Translations under genes and position numbers: made by a program
The notes under the pieces: generated by a model
Databases searched by the model: none
The model's input: the letters and a program-made list of their open reading frames with translations, nothing else
Told to the model about the DNA's origin: nothing
In this document: in pieces, positions 24,201 to 34,455 of the stretch
How positions within the stretch are numbered: position 1 is the stretch's first letter
How the letters are laid out: every line of letters begins with the position of its first letter
DNA from: Corticium candelabrum
Lineage: Eukaryota > Porifera > Homoscleromorpha > Homosclerophorida > Plakinidae
Assembly (NCBI RefSeq): GCF_963422355.1
Contig: NC_085085.1
Location: 6,369,233 to 6,433,232 of the forward strand
Reading direction: 5' to 3'
Length of the DNA stretch: 64,000 bases

Positions 24201-25224
24201 ACAGTCTGTATTGATGACATTGATCCAAATACTGGTTCATCCAACAATGGGCAATGAACAGCTGAAAGTACACAAACATTAGTTAAGTTAATGCCACTGA
24301 CGTACTAACATAACAATCCAAATCATACACATTTACCAAGACACTCGGGTGGCTCAAAGTTCCAAACACCAGAAGAATGACATGTCAGAAATGATGGACC
24401 GCTGAGATTGAAGCATTCACTGCATGTAAAATGAGTGGTTGTATTGCATGTAGTCTCGTGGCTGGAAATATCACCGTTTGTTGGAGAATTCAGTAAAGGA
24501 CAGTGTATCCCTAAAGAATTGTCGCTATTTATATCAATACAATTGTAGCTACAACTTTCCGATTGCTGTTATTCTTACTGTTACACAATCCAACTGGTTG
24601 ACTCCAGTTAGCAGATGTCAGACAAGTCAGAGTCTCATTTCCTTGAAGACTATAGCATTCTTTGCAACTGACATGTACGGACTGATTGCAGCCTCTGTCT
24701 GAACTTGACAACAAGCCATTATCAGGAGCACTCAGTATGGAACAATTCTTGTCTAAAAGAAGAGCCATATTGTAACAAATGCCTACTACTACCATAAATA
24801 AGGTAATGCACAGTTACATTGACAAGTAGGTACAAGATTATCCCATTCTCCATTTGGCAAACAGGTCAGACTAGAATTTCCGATAAGATCATAGCATTCA
24901 TCACATGCGAATTGAGTCTTTGTCCCACAGGCTGTATCATTAGTTGACATTGTTCCAAACGCTGGTGCCTCCAACAAGCCACAATGAACAACTGAAACAA
25001 TTGTTACTCTCAATCCCATCAGAGTCTTCATCTCAATCATGTATACTTACGAAAACAGCTGGGAACTTCATAGTTCCAGTCACCTGAACATTGACATGTA
25101 AGAAATGACTCTCCTGTCACGTTGTAGCATTCATTGCATGTAAGCTCAGTCGTAGTGTTACAAACAGTCTCATTGGTGGACATTTTTCCATTTTCAGGTG
25201 GACTCAGAGGAGAACAACGCACCA
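11984..25224 (-). CDS. Gene A2: giant multidomain membrane protein (sushi-EGF-NIDO-AMOP-VWD-EGF-DUF4215-cadherin-like-TM)
   Basis: Overall extent of a minus-strand split gene whose parts are listed separately. Order from the N-terminus: ten sushi domains, EGF, NIDO, AMOP, VWD, an Ig-like region, about ten EGFs, a cysteine-rich exon, cadherin-like repeats and a transmembrane helix. The NIDO-AMOP-VWD core is the one known from mucin-4 and coral mucin-like skeletal proteins. The first visible exon (25,051-25,224) begins at a phase-1 acceptor, so a signal-peptide exon must lie further upstream. I see no convincing one between 25,225 and 25,846. Gene A1's penultimate exon ends in phase 2, which argues against simply splicing A1's tail onto A2. 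The product is likely a cell-surface adhesive or matrix protein. Confidence 0.75.
12247..16051 (-). CDS. Gene A2 cadherin-like 'NDxP' repeat region (many small exons)
   Basis: About a dozen exons follow the cysteine-rich exon. The first (about 15,987-16,051) reads [20 protein letters not shown] and is matched in A1. Later exons carry a recurring signature of cadherin-like or CSPG/FRAS-like beta-sandwich repeats: [14 protein letters not shown] (about 14,110), [14 protein letters not shown] (14,765), [14 protein letters not shown] (13,580) and [16 protein letters not shown] (12,820). Each is followed by an acidic EED or FIEGGDP-type strand and a D(V/S)D turn. I count at least five or six repeats. 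The calcium-binding motifs are not classical cadherin DRE/DxD sets, so 'cadherin-like' is a structural inference. Introns are short. Exact exon edges were not resolved for every exon. Confidence 0.6.
16116..17503 (-). CDS. Gene A2 large exon: conserved helical/Cys region plus three DUF4215-type Cys-rich repeats
   Basis: One 1,388-nt exon, phase 1 at its start and phase 0 at its end. The first half is an Asp/Glu/Cys-containing region ([20 protein letters not shown], then [19 protein letters not shown]) that is clearly homologous to the equivalent exon of A1. A basic cluster SRKRRD and then KRIRRN near residues 152-168 looks like a proprotein-convertase site. It is followed by repeats with the signature CGNG(V/I)...E.CDDGN...GDGC...C..E.GF.C at about 16,690-16,560, 16,520-16,430 and 16,395-16,310. 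This is the DUF4215/myxococcal-type cysteine-rich repeat, also known from animals and protists. The exon ends in an acidic strand-rich tail ([13 protein letters not shown]). Confidence 0.8.
17540..19341 (-). CDS. Gene A2 EGF-repeat region (about ten EGF/cbEGF exons)
   Basis: Each short exon encodes one EGF domain. From the N-terminal side: [17 protein letters not shown] (19,341), [15 protein letters not shown] (19,160), a three-disulphide unit with [12 protein letters not shown] (18,930), [15 protein letters not shown] (18,780), [19 protein letters not shown] (18,600), [17 protein letters not shown] (18,405), [17 protein letters not shown] (18,225), a unit near 18,035 with [28 protein letters not shown] (17,855) and [16 protein letters not shown] (17,685). 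DxNEC starts with the following Asn and Tyr/Phe positions mark several as calcium-binding EGFs. Introns are phase 1, as in most EGF exons. Confidence 0.85.
19397..20231 (-). CDS. Gene A2 post-VWD region: Ig-like strand region and EGF (mucin-4-like C-terminal core)
   Basis: Two exons, about 19,986-20,231 and 19,397-19,918. The first has [16 protein letters not shown] and a [10 protein letters not shown] motif, the sequence that follows VWD in mucin-4/SUSD2-type proteins. The second begins [17 protein letters not shown] and has the pattern of an Ig-like, putative sugar-binding fold: [15 protein letters not shown], then [10 protein letters not shown]. Next are two EGF-type units, [19 protein letters not shown] and then CPEGTNCTD. 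Confidence 0.75.
20306..20944 (-). CDS. Gene A2 von Willebrand factor type D (VWD) exon
   Basis: A single exon of about 213 codons. It starts [20 protein letters not shown], the hallmark of VWD domains, and continues with GEYILMK. Near the end is [19 protein letters not shown], the typical second conserved motif. It follows the NIDO-AMOP exons directly, giving the order NIDO-AMOP-VWD seen in mucin-4 and relatives. There are only a few cysteines, as in the mucin-4 type rather than the disulphide-rich gel-forming mucins. The donor at the low end is ambiguous by 6 nt (GTATGT is favoured). Confidence 0.88.
21005..22276 (-). CDS. Gene A2 NIDO and AMOP domain exons
   Basis: Three exons, about 22,140-22,276, 21,770-22,081 and 21,005-21,692. 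NIDO features are [39 protein letters not shown] and, in the last exon, [20 protein letters not shown]. The AMOP region follows with [23 protein letters not shown] and [11 protein letters not shown]. In the mucin-4 family these domains form an adhesive extracellular core. Phases are compatible across all three exons. Confidence 0.82.
22337..22450 (-). CDS. Gene A2 EGF exon between sushi array and NIDO
   Basis: A 114-nt phase-1 exon with [15 protein letters not shown] and [12 protein letters not shown]. The same exon size and position occurs in A1 at 28,359-28,472, supporting a common origin of the two genes. Confidence 0.85.
22512..25224 (-). CDS. Gene A2 sushi/CCP array: ten exons of 174 nt
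   Basis: Exons read at 25,051-25,224; 24,817-24,990; 24,579-24,752; 24,337-24,510; 24,088-24,261; 23,844-24,017; 23,607-23,780; 23,362-23,535; 22,843-23,016; 22,512-22,685. Each is one sushi domain of 58 residues bounded by phase-1 introns, with the pattern C..L..P.NG...(S/T)...C......F.C..CY.L.G...L.C...G.W....P.C. The fixed exon size allows duplication of single exons without frameshift. Sushi domains are protein-protein interaction modules. The array lies at the N-terminal side of the mucin-4-like core. Confidence 0.88.
23084..23206 (-). CDS. Gene A2 Ser/Thr/Pro-rich linker exon
   Basis: A 123-nt exon between sushi 8 and sushi 9 reads [19 protein letters not shown] and [11 protein letters not shown]. 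It is the only non-sushi exon in the array and looks like a short mucin-type O-glycosylated hinge. It is phase-compatible with its neighbours and may be optional by alternative splicing. Confidence 0.6.
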
Positions 25225-25846
25225 CTAAATCACAAAATATTGCAATTTAACAAACTGTAATTACCTCTACCTTCTAACTATTTGTAAACTTTGCTATATA
25301 TCACTACAGATTACAGAGGAATGGGGACATAATTTTACTACAATCTTATTTAAAGTATATTATACAAAGCACATCAGCATATAATGAAACGTGTATAAAT
25401 CAGTCACCAAGCTTTCACTAACTCAAATAAATCTAAACTTGTTTGTGAAGTGGTTCAACTTCTACAACAGTACAGCCAAAAATTAAAAGCTTCAAATTGT
25501 GTGATTCAATATTATATTTATTTGATTCTATATTACATATATTTTATATCTCAGTCAATCACTTCAAATAGCCTTAGACATAACACTTCACTTTCATATT
25601 TTACTACAATGTCAAAAACCTAAAAAGTCTGTTAAATTGCCATGTGCTGACATCTGTATATGTGCCTGAGTATTGTTTACCATAGTACAAAACATAAACT
25701 TTCAAACAAATTCAGCAAACCAATCGGTTTCTCCTTGGAAAGAATGCAAATTTGTTGAAATCAGTAACAAAGTGACAGTCTATCTTCATGATTGAATTGA
25801 AACCAAAGAAACAAACTACAATTACGCATCATGCAAACAAAACTAT
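25225..25846. other. Spacer between gene A1 stop and first visible A2 exon
   Basis: About 620 bp of AT-rich sequence with no recognised domain exon. A signal-peptide exon for A2 would be expected here or upstream, but I cannot identify one. On the minus strand it holds the likely 3' untranslated region of gene A1. Confidence 0.5.
25517..25522 (-). terminator. Candidate polyadenylation signal of gene A1
   Basis: AATAAA on the minus strand, about 325 nt downstream of the A1 stop codon. Such a hexamer is common by chance in AT-rich DNA. Confidence 0.3.
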
Positions 25847-27221
25847 TCAATACAAGAAAACATCTACACAAACCACTGGTAATACATATGAAGATGCCAT
25901 GCGCTCTCTAATTATTTCATGTAGACTTCTCCTAGTTGATGACATACCTACTGAAATTCTATAAACGAAGAGAACAACATTAATGACAAATAATACCAAC
26001 ACATCAACCCAACAGTTGAGTAACTTACCGCACAACGGAAAAGCTAACATGGACACCATCAGACACTTCAAATTTAATGATTGTTTCTGTAGCTTCTGTT
26101 TTATTGATCTCCCTGCAGCAGAAACACATGAGACTGCAAACACACCATGTATTACTTACTGTAATTTCATTACCAGTTAAAATAGAACACATTGTTTAAA
26201 ACATCAGTATAAACTTCAGTAGAGGCAGAACCTTCCAGCTCAATGACAGTACCATTTCGTTTTATCTACAAACACATTTATTAAAATGTTACGTTTGACA
26301 TAGTAACAACCTCATTATTGCAGTCAGACCAGAACTGTGATTGGTGATATTTCATCTGCAAGGTAGAGACGCTCCTCAGTACCTGCTTCAACAATTGTAA
26401 CCCTACCCCATTGCATAGGATAACTGCATGACAACACCAATGAAATTACAAAGTGATGATACACATCAGCAAAAAATTGCTTACTATTCATGGTCAGAGT
26501 CAGACACATTCAAACTGGCACCAGTAACACGCAGCAAGTCACTGCTACCTGCTATAAACCTTGGTCTATTTTCTAAGAAGTGGAAGACGTTAGTTTCTCA
26601 AGCATAGTAAACTTCATCTCCAACAGTATACCTTTAATGTCAATAACAGGTGGATTGGCATTAAGACCAACATAGGTCACAGTAAATCCAACTGGTGAAG
26701 CAGAAATGCCATTCAAGTCTAATACCTCAATCAACATCAATCTATAAGACATACATACGTTGATTAGATTAAAACGTATGTGTAAACTAGGCACAGAAAC
26801 AATGTCTAAATGTTTTCCTTCCTTACTATACCTTGGAATGTGATCTGCCTGCCCTTTGTTTTGGTAGGACAAAGCCAGTAAGACGTGAGTCAAATTAAGC
26901 TGTTCACCTGATTTTCGAATAATATCTCTTCATACAAATAACTTATAAACATGCATGGCCAAACAATGTCCAAAACATGTAACATACAATCTCACTCGTG
27001 AATTCAATGTGTCATTTCTCTCCACTGCAGAAGTGAAAAGAGCATCCTTCTCCATAACAGTAAGTCTACCTGCAGAAACTGCTCTGTCAAGAGATGACAA
27101 ATAAGCAAGCTGAAACAGAAAGATAACAGACAAATCTACACAATTTTCACATAGATATCTATACTTTCTCTTCCCGAACATCAGCTGCCCATTCCAAAGT
27201 AAGTTTGATCCTCTCCCAATC
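25847..27221 (-). CDS. Gene A1 C-terminal tail exons
   Basis: Small exons follow the Cys-rich exon: about 27,165-27,221 (DWERIKLTLEWAADVREEK, matching the A2 exon DWERIELVL), about 26,987-27,110 (LAYLSSLDRAVSAGRLTV), then exons carrying NLTHVLLALSYQN, VGLNANPPVIDIKG and YPMQWGRVTIVEAGTEE. The penultimate exon (about 26,032-26,115) reads EINKTEATETIIKFEVSDG and ends in phase 2. The last exon starts at about 25,952 and ends VVCVDVFLY-stop at 25,847. This is about one and a half cadherin-like repeats, so the protein ends far earlier than A2 and without a membrane segment. Confidence 0.62.
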
Positions 27222-30200
27222 CTGTTAATGCAATTTCACAGTACATTGTTTGATCACTACATAATATCTCAAAATCACATTACATCATTTCCATAATCAC
27301 TTGCATCCAAGGTTTCATTATCAGCTATAAATACAACCTCATCACCATAGAAGATGACAACGGATCTGTTCCTAGTTGCGTTATCAAACTTGTTCAAGTC
27401 AATGTCAAAATGTCTACAACTAGTGGTAAGCCAGGGTATTGTATTACAGAAAAATCCACTTTCAATAACACACACAGATGAGCAGCCATCCCTATTTCCT
27501 TTATTTCCATCATCACATGCTTCTGCTGGTAGTTCCAACACACCATTGCCACACTGAGGACATAGCAGAGTCGCAGAAGTAAACGTAGAAGACAGACTAT
27601 CACAGAAACTTTTCTGACTCACTGCACCTGTTCCATTGCTTAACAAAGCTACAGTCAGTCCAGACTCGCTTCTGGATGAAGTACACAAATCGGTAACACT
27701 TTGTAGCTCTTGAATCACACCACCACCGTCAGTAGCAGAATCAATCAACTGCAATGCCTGTTGCACAGTTTCTGCTTTAGCTTCTTCACTTTCACCAGTA
27801 AAACAGAGTACAAACCCTCTTCTCAACATCTCATCTCTCAATGAAGCCAAATTGCTATTGTCTTGCCCACAATCAGTCAGTAAAGACAACGTCTGCTCTA
27901 CATTCTGATCACGATAAAATGCTGATGATTCCATCACATCAGCTATGCTATAAGCATCATCTACAGTGAATAAAGTGTGACATAAGGCTTCTTTAATACA
28001 ACTCTGCTGAGTGGCAAACAGCTGTCTTTCAAATGCTTGACATTCCCAAAACAAGGGTTCGTCTGGCTGATACCCACCATACACAACGTCAAGTTCTTGT
28101 GCAGCAACTCTCACCAAACAATTCCATGTGCTACTTGCCCAATCTCTAGCTGGTCTGCTAGTACCCGGATTAGCAATAAACTTGCACAGTGGAAACATAA
28201 ATTCTTCAATGTACGAAGTTCCACCACAAAAGAAACCCAAATTTGAAACTTTAACAAATGCATGGCAATCTTCCACAGCACATGAACCATCAACAGTAGC
28301 TGAAATGAGATCATCATCACAACAAAGTTCACTGTGGGATATGCTCTGAAGTTCTTACGTGTTTCACACAGAATTCCGTGATATCCAGCAGAACAGAAAC
28401 ACCTGTAGCCATCAACTTCATCAATACATGTCGCTCTATTCTGACACGGAGATGAGATACATTCATTCACCTCTGCAAAACACAAATAAAGCGTTAACAA
28501 ACCAAAGATTTCATAGCTACGTACCGGTATGTTTACCTATGCACTGTGGCTGAGAGCCAGACCACTGGCCACTCCGCAAGCATGAGATGTTGCTATTGCC
28601 GATCAATTTATATCCAGCAAAACAACTAAATGTAATAGTCGAATCACAATGAGTTGATGTTCCATTTGTGATGCCATTCACATGATCAAACAATGGTGGA
28701 CACATAATAACTGTAACACATTATCAATCTACAAACAATTAACTATTACAGTCAAGCATTTATTGAACGCACGATTGCATGTAGGAGGTGAGTCATTCCA
28801 AGACCCTGTCACTAGACATGTCACTGTTTGAGAGCCAATAAGTTCAAAACAATCTTTGCAATCAAACTTCTTCACAGATCCCAATGTTGTAGTGTTGCCA
28901 ATAGTAGGCAAACCATTCTCCACAGGATCAAGATCACCACAATCAACAACTGATAGCATAAACCATTAACTTTATATTCTCACAAACACTTGAGCATTTA
29001 CCTCTGCATACTGGCTGCTCATCAGACCAACTACCATTTGTCAGGCAAACTCTTTTGGCTGGACCTACAAGCTCATAGCGACTTTCACAAACAAATTCTT
29101 CCACAACACCACAGCTTGTTTCATTCCTAATCTTTATGCCATTTTCTGGAATTGGTAAGTTTGGACAATGGATTACTAATACATAATGAGATGAATTTTA
29201 GATGGCAATGATTACGTGTTACTTAATGATAGCACTAACATTCACATGTGGGTTGGTCTGCACTCCACTGGCCATTATCACGACAAGTAAGATTGCTATG
29301 TCCTTTCAACTCAAAGCAATGGTTACAGCCAAATAAAACTTGAGAAAAAACAACTGTCTCATTGCCCAGCTTAATGCCATCACTTGGAGATGATAGTTCT
29401 TCACAGTAAACCACTATAACAATGACAACTATATCCATAGTAACACGAAAAACTTCAACAATGCTACTAACAGTCACAAGTTGGCTGTTGTCCACTCCAT
29501 GTTCTGTTTTCCAAGCATGTTCGAATACTGGAGCCACTCAGTCTATACCCTGTATCACATTTAAACTCAACACGTGCTGAGCAAATTGTTTCATCTCCCA
29601 TTCTTTCTCCGTTCTGAGGTTCTTCTAGTGCAAAGCAATAAATTACTAAACAGAACAACAGAAGTAAGGAGCTTCAAAACTACAGTTGTGTGCTAGTCTT
29701 TCTACTCACTATTACAATAAGGTTCTGTACCACTCCAAGTCTTATTAGCCTGGCATGTTCTTGTTGTTGGTCCTTCCAGCTCATAACACGGGTTACACTC
29801 AAACCTTATTTCAAAGCCTAATGTAGTGCTTGTAGTTCCAATCTTCTTGCCATTTCTAATGTCATCAAGATTGCCACAATCCACAGCTGAAAGATACATG
29901 TTACAGAAAATTCAGTAGTAAGCATTGTATCAAACTTACCGTTACACTGTACACTAGGTGAGCTCCACAATCCATTTGCCTGACATTCAGATATTGAGGA
30001 ACCAGAAATTTCATATCCCTCATCACAAACAAATGTAAGAACATTAGGAAACATGGTTTTATTTCCTCTTATTCGACCATTCTGCAGTTCAGGAAATTTG
30101 CCACAATCTTTTGCTGTAATACAATAACGGTAGTTACATTCACATTATATACTCACAACAGAATGACAAACAACATACGATGGCATATGGTTTCATGTCC

Positions 30201-33200
30201 ACTCCATATGCCATTGGCTTGGCATGTACGATTAGATGATCCATTCAAAAAATAACCCAAATCACAAGAGAAAATGACTGTGGAATCATAAATTCGAATT
30301 TCGCCATATCTTTTGCCATTAAAAGGGTTAGAAAGTTCGTCACATTCTACCACTACACAATAGATATAATCACAATTACTCGTGTCACAATTATTATGAA
30401 AGATGACAAGCCACTCACGTTTGCATGTAGGTTGAGAACCACTCCATGAACCGTTTTCCAAACACACTCTCTCTGAAATTCCTGATAACTCATATCCCAC
30501 ATTACACATAAATGATGTAATGGCAGGTCGGTGCACACCTCCTAGCACAGACACCACAGAAGGTTGAATTACACTACCATTATTTGGACTTGGAAGAGAG
30601 CCACAACTAGCAACTATACAACAAAACAATAAACCATAAGTGAGCATTTCACATTGTTTTTGTTGTTCTCACATAAAATTTCAAGTTTGGTGCAATTCAA
30701 GTGTAAGATTCTGCTATTCAACCATCTTCCTTCATCACATTGACTATGATTCAGACTCGTTACAAAAATAGGTCCACTGCTGACACCAAATTGCTTATTT
30801 TCAACTTGGACAACACTCAAACTATCTCTTTTCTGCTCCATGCAAGCAACTCCAGCAGCATCAGTTCCTCTAACACTGAAATAAGTGTAGTCTACACCAG
30901 ACAAAGAAATGACACTGTTAGTTAACGGAGTCGGTGAGCTCTCGTGTGATGAAGTTCTACTGACAACTACTGATGTACAGCTAGTCTCGGTCCATTCAAC
31001 AGCTGCGGCCCACCAGCCAAACTGAGTAATTTCCAACATCAATGTTTGTTTCATGACAACAGCTTTGCCTGAATTTTGCCATATTCCAGAACTCTCGTTG
31101 TAAAACCAGACAGCAAGCTGATCACTAAATTGATCAACCACAAATGGAACGTACAACCACACTGAGCTCAACAAATCGGTGCTTAGTGAAGTAAGAGTAG
31201 TTCCAGCAGTCACATGAACTGCCACATAAGCATCCAGGTTCACCCGAGACAACTGATTCTTGTCAGTAACACCAATCAAGTGTGGTACACCATGCAAAGA
31301 AGCTGTGAGGTTGACAGAAGTGATTGTAAAATTCAGCTGACTTCCAACATCTACATCCAAAGAACCAACGGGAACATAGAGTCTTATGAAACGGAAACCA
31401 AAATCAGGAAATGTGACATTGATGTCAGAATTAGACACGACACCAATAGATACAGTGTCTGCCTGTCGTTGTTGCATATAAATTGGTAAATTGTTCACTG
31501 TCAACCAAAAAATTAGTACACACAACAAAATTCAGCAAATGTTAAGATCTGACCAGATAGATGATGAGTATAATATGAAGCACTACTGGGCAGATATCCA
31601 TCCGCTTCTACACTAATAAGCAAGTATGTATTAGGTGGAACAACGATCAGCATAGTATTTTCTGTAGCACTGATGCGTTGATACAAAGTAACAGCCTCAC
31701 TGTCTACAACTCGAATAGTCACCACCGCTGGCATGACAGGCATATAGCTCAATGCCTCTAACAACTCTATACTTAATTCTGAGACATCTAAAGATAAACA
31801 CTTAACATAGATGCAATAAGAAGACCGCATATGTAAAGATACGTTGGCACAATGGTGCAATCCCACGCCATTGTCCTGACGTAACACAATCACGATATGC
31901 TGTCCCCAGCAACCCAAATCCATTTTCACAATCATACCAAACAGTAGATCCACAACGATAGCTATCAGTTAGATGTAATATTGATCCATTACTAGGTACT
32001 TCAAGAGCAAGACAATGAACATCTAAGAAGCAACAAAACAAACAAATGTTGTAATCTAATTAAACATGTATGTACCACATTATCAGTACACTGTACATTA
32101 ATTAAACTAACATGTGCAATTGGGTTCCTCTCCACTCCATGTTCTATTAGGCAAGCAAGACAGTTGGTTGTATCCTTGAATCTCATGACATTCATTACAA
32201 CGAAATCCAACTACAGCACCACACACTGTGTCATTTGAGTCTTTTTCGCCATTAATAGGTATTTTAAGAGCCGGACATGATTTCACTATAAAGCAAATCA
32301 CACAGGATAAAATTAACAGTTATTCCCAACAATGACACTGGCAAACTAACGTGTGCAGTTAGGTTCTTTACTGCTCCATGTATTGTCAACAAGACAAGTT
32401 AGCACGCGGTGGCCCTCCAGCTCATAACACTCATCACAGCTAAATTCTACAGAACTGCCACATGATGTGTCACTTGAATTTTTGCTTCCATTAGCAGGTG
32501 CCACAAGTGCAGGACAAAACTTCACTATAAATACAAATTGTTGCTACCACACTTAGATATTCAAGCCAACAAACTAACGAGAGCAATTTGGTGCTTCACT
32601 GCTCCATGTTTGATTCGGCAAACAAGACGACTGATTGTATCCGACCAAGTCATAACATTCACGGCAGCTAAACATTACAGTAGTACCACATGAGGTGTCG
32701 CTAGAGTCCTTTTGTCCATTAGATGGAGTAACAAGCTCAGTGCAAGACTTCACTATCAAAGCAATAACACATACCTTAGGTGCTCAACTAAAACAACAAA
32801 AGGAAAAACCAACATGTGCAATTAGGTTCTGCACTGTCCCAAGTTTTATTGGGCAGGCAAGACAGCTGGTTGTGTCCTTCCAGCATGTAGCACTCATGAC
32901 AACTGAACTCCACACTAGTACCACATGACGTGTCACTCGAATTCGTTTCGCCATTGATAGGAGTTACAAGAATTGGACATGATTTTACTACAGTAGAAGA
33001 AATCATTTCAATAATCGTATTTGCTTTCAAAGTCTTGTGTACTAACGAGTGCAGTTAGGTTCTTCACCACTCCATGAATTGTTTGGCAAACAGGAAAGAT
33101 TGTAGTGACCTTCCAATGAGTAACATTCATCACATGTAAAGTCTACTGTTATACCACAGAAAATAAAGTTAGACTCCTTCTTCCCATTCGTGGGTTCAGT

Positions 33201-34455
33201 AAGTGCACGGCATGATTTTACTATAAAGACAACATTGCATAAGCTCAAAGTACAAGCTCACAAATCACGTATAGTGCAAATTGGCTAACATGCACAGTTG
33301 GGTTCTTCATCACTCCATAAATTGTTTGGTAAACAAGTAAGTTGTGAATCACCTTCCAAGTCATAACAATCATCGCAACTAAAGTCTACAACTGTACCAC
33401 ATGTCGAGTTATTTGTGCTCTTTGACCCGTTAGATGGTGTAACCAGAAATGAACAATTTTTTACTACAAAAGAGTAGTAACAAAGGTAAAAAATAGTCTC
33501 AAACAATAATTAATACAAATCTTACAATTACACCTTGGTTCCTCATGACTCCATGAAGTGTTTGACAAACAAGAAAGCTGTTCAGTACCTTCCAACTCAT
33601 AACACTCATTACAACTAAAGTCCACAACTGTACCACATGAACTGCTATTTGTGTTCTTCAAGCCATTAGATGGTGTAGAAAGAACCGAACAATTCTTTAC
33701 TACAGATGACAGCAACAAAGATAAATATAGATTCAACTATTCAATGTAAAAACCTGAAATTATTCCTTCAATAATGTACACAAACTTACACGTGCAAACA
33801 GGTTCTTGACTGCTCCACAAATTATTTGGAAGACATGAAAGTTGGTCATATCCCTCTAATTTGTAACAATCTGAACAATTAAAAGATACAGTTGTATTAC
33901 ACGAGCGATTGTTTGAGTTCTTTTGTCCATCGGTCGGTGTCACAAGAGCTGAACAGAATTTTACTAAATTAAAGCACCAACAGTGACTCAAAGAGTACCA
34001 ACAAATGACAGCTATTACAATTAACTAACTCTTGCAACTGGGTTCTGTCCCATTCCATGTTCGATTAGATAAGCAAGTCACATGATTGTCACCGTCCACC
34101 TCATAACAATCATCACATCTAAACTCTACTGTAGTACCACAAGACATGTCGTTTGAATCCTTCTTGCCATGTACTGGTGTCCTAAGTGCTGGACAGTATT
34201 TTACTACATAAATATAATGTAATTTTACTAAATCTATAAATCAAACTCGAACATGTTAATGTATTACTACAAAAGCTATACCTTTGCAAGTTGGTGCTTC
34301 ACCCGTCCAACTTTGATTTGGCAAACAAGAAAGCTCACGCTGTCCCTCCAATTCATAGCATTCATTGCAACGAAATCCTACAGCAGTACCACTAGCAGTG
34401 TTAGTTGTATTCTGCATACCGTTGTTCGGAGTCAGCAAAACTGGGCAAAACACCT
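25847..34455 (-). CDS. Gene A1: multidomain sushi-rich secreted protein, paralogue of A2
   Basis: Overall extent of the second minus-strand split gene; parts are listed separately. Order: eleven sushi exons, a FAM171-like region, nine sushi exons, EGF, a large cysteine-rich exon with one DUF4215-type repeat, and a short cadherin-like tail ending in a TGA at 25,847. The ordered run EGF (114 nt), Cys-rich exon (phase 1 to 0), DWERI exon, then tail is shared with A2, so the two genes are tandem paralogues. A1 lacks NIDO-AMOP-VWD, most EGFs and the membrane helix. The first sushi exon is either the continuation of gene B (phase 1 fits) or a start exon using an ATG at 34,496 with a hydrophobic leader MQLLMNCLLGILAL. 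I cannot decide. Confidence 0.72.
27284..28299 (-). CDS. Gene A1 large exon: conserved helical/Cys region plus one DUF4215-type repeat
   Basis: A 1,016-nt exon, phase 1 to phase 0, homologous to the 1,388-nt exon of A2. The shared part includes CQAFERQLFATQQSCIKEAL, then FYRDQNVEQTLSLLTDC. One DUF4215-type repeat follows (CGNGVLELPAEACDDGNKGN, then DGCSSVCVIESGFFC), where A2 has three. There is no RKRR-type site in the equivalent segment. The exon ends ETLDASDYGND, like A2's DIDDFGDT. Confidence 0.8.
28359..28472 (-). CDS. Gene A1 calcium-binding-type EGF exon
   Basis: A 114-nt phase-1 exon: VNECISSPCQNRATC, then GYRCFCSAGYHGILC. It has the six cysteines of an EGF domain. It sits between the sushi array and the Cys-rich exon. 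Confidence 0.85.
28537..30613 (-). CDS. Gene A1 second sushi array (nine exons)
   Basis: Exons at about 30,419-30,613; 30,179-30,352; 29,940-30,113; 29,710-29,886; 29,472-29,645; 29,240-29,413; 29,002-29,175; 28,773-28,949; 28,537-28,710. Sizes are 174 nt or 174 plus 3 or 21. Typical sequence is C..L..P.NG..., then F.C..GY.L.GSS.R.C..NG.WSG..P.C. These are more diverged from each other than the first array. All are open and bounded by phase-1 introns. Confidence 0.87.
30673..31787 (-). CDS. Gene A1 FAM171-like extracellular region between the two sushi arrays
   Basis: Two exons (31,554-31,787 and 30,673-31,497), about 350 residues with few cysteines. The pattern resembles the extracellular part of FAM171/CILP-type proteins. 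A strand-rich segment PPNTYLLISVEADGYLPSS comes first, then RFIRLYVPVGSLDVDVGS. The final signature, an aromatic 'Y-N-E-S-S-G-I-W' turn followed by LEITQFGWWAAAVEWTET, resembles the 'LGYWxAA' end of FAM171. A tail with SLNHSQCDEGRW follows. The assignment is from memory of the family signature and is uncertain. An alternative is an unrelated beta-sandwich domain of the same general kind. Phase-1 borders allow insertion between sushi exons. Confidence 0.5.
31843..34455 (-). CDS. Gene A1 first sushi array (eleven exons, ten of exactly 174 nt)
   Basis: Exons at 34,282-34,455; 34,030-34,203; 33,790-33,963; 33,526-33,699; 33,290-33,463; 33,047-33,220; 32,814-32,987; 32,579-32,752; 32,351-32,524; 32,112-32,285; and a divergent 180-nt exon 31,843-32,022. 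The ten 174-nt exons are strikingly uniform: VK.C..L.TP.NG.K.S..., then GT.V.F.C.ECYELEG, then LSCLPN..W, then EEP.C. All introns are phase 1 and about 60-85 bp long. This is a young homogeneous tandem exon array. Confidence 0.9.
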
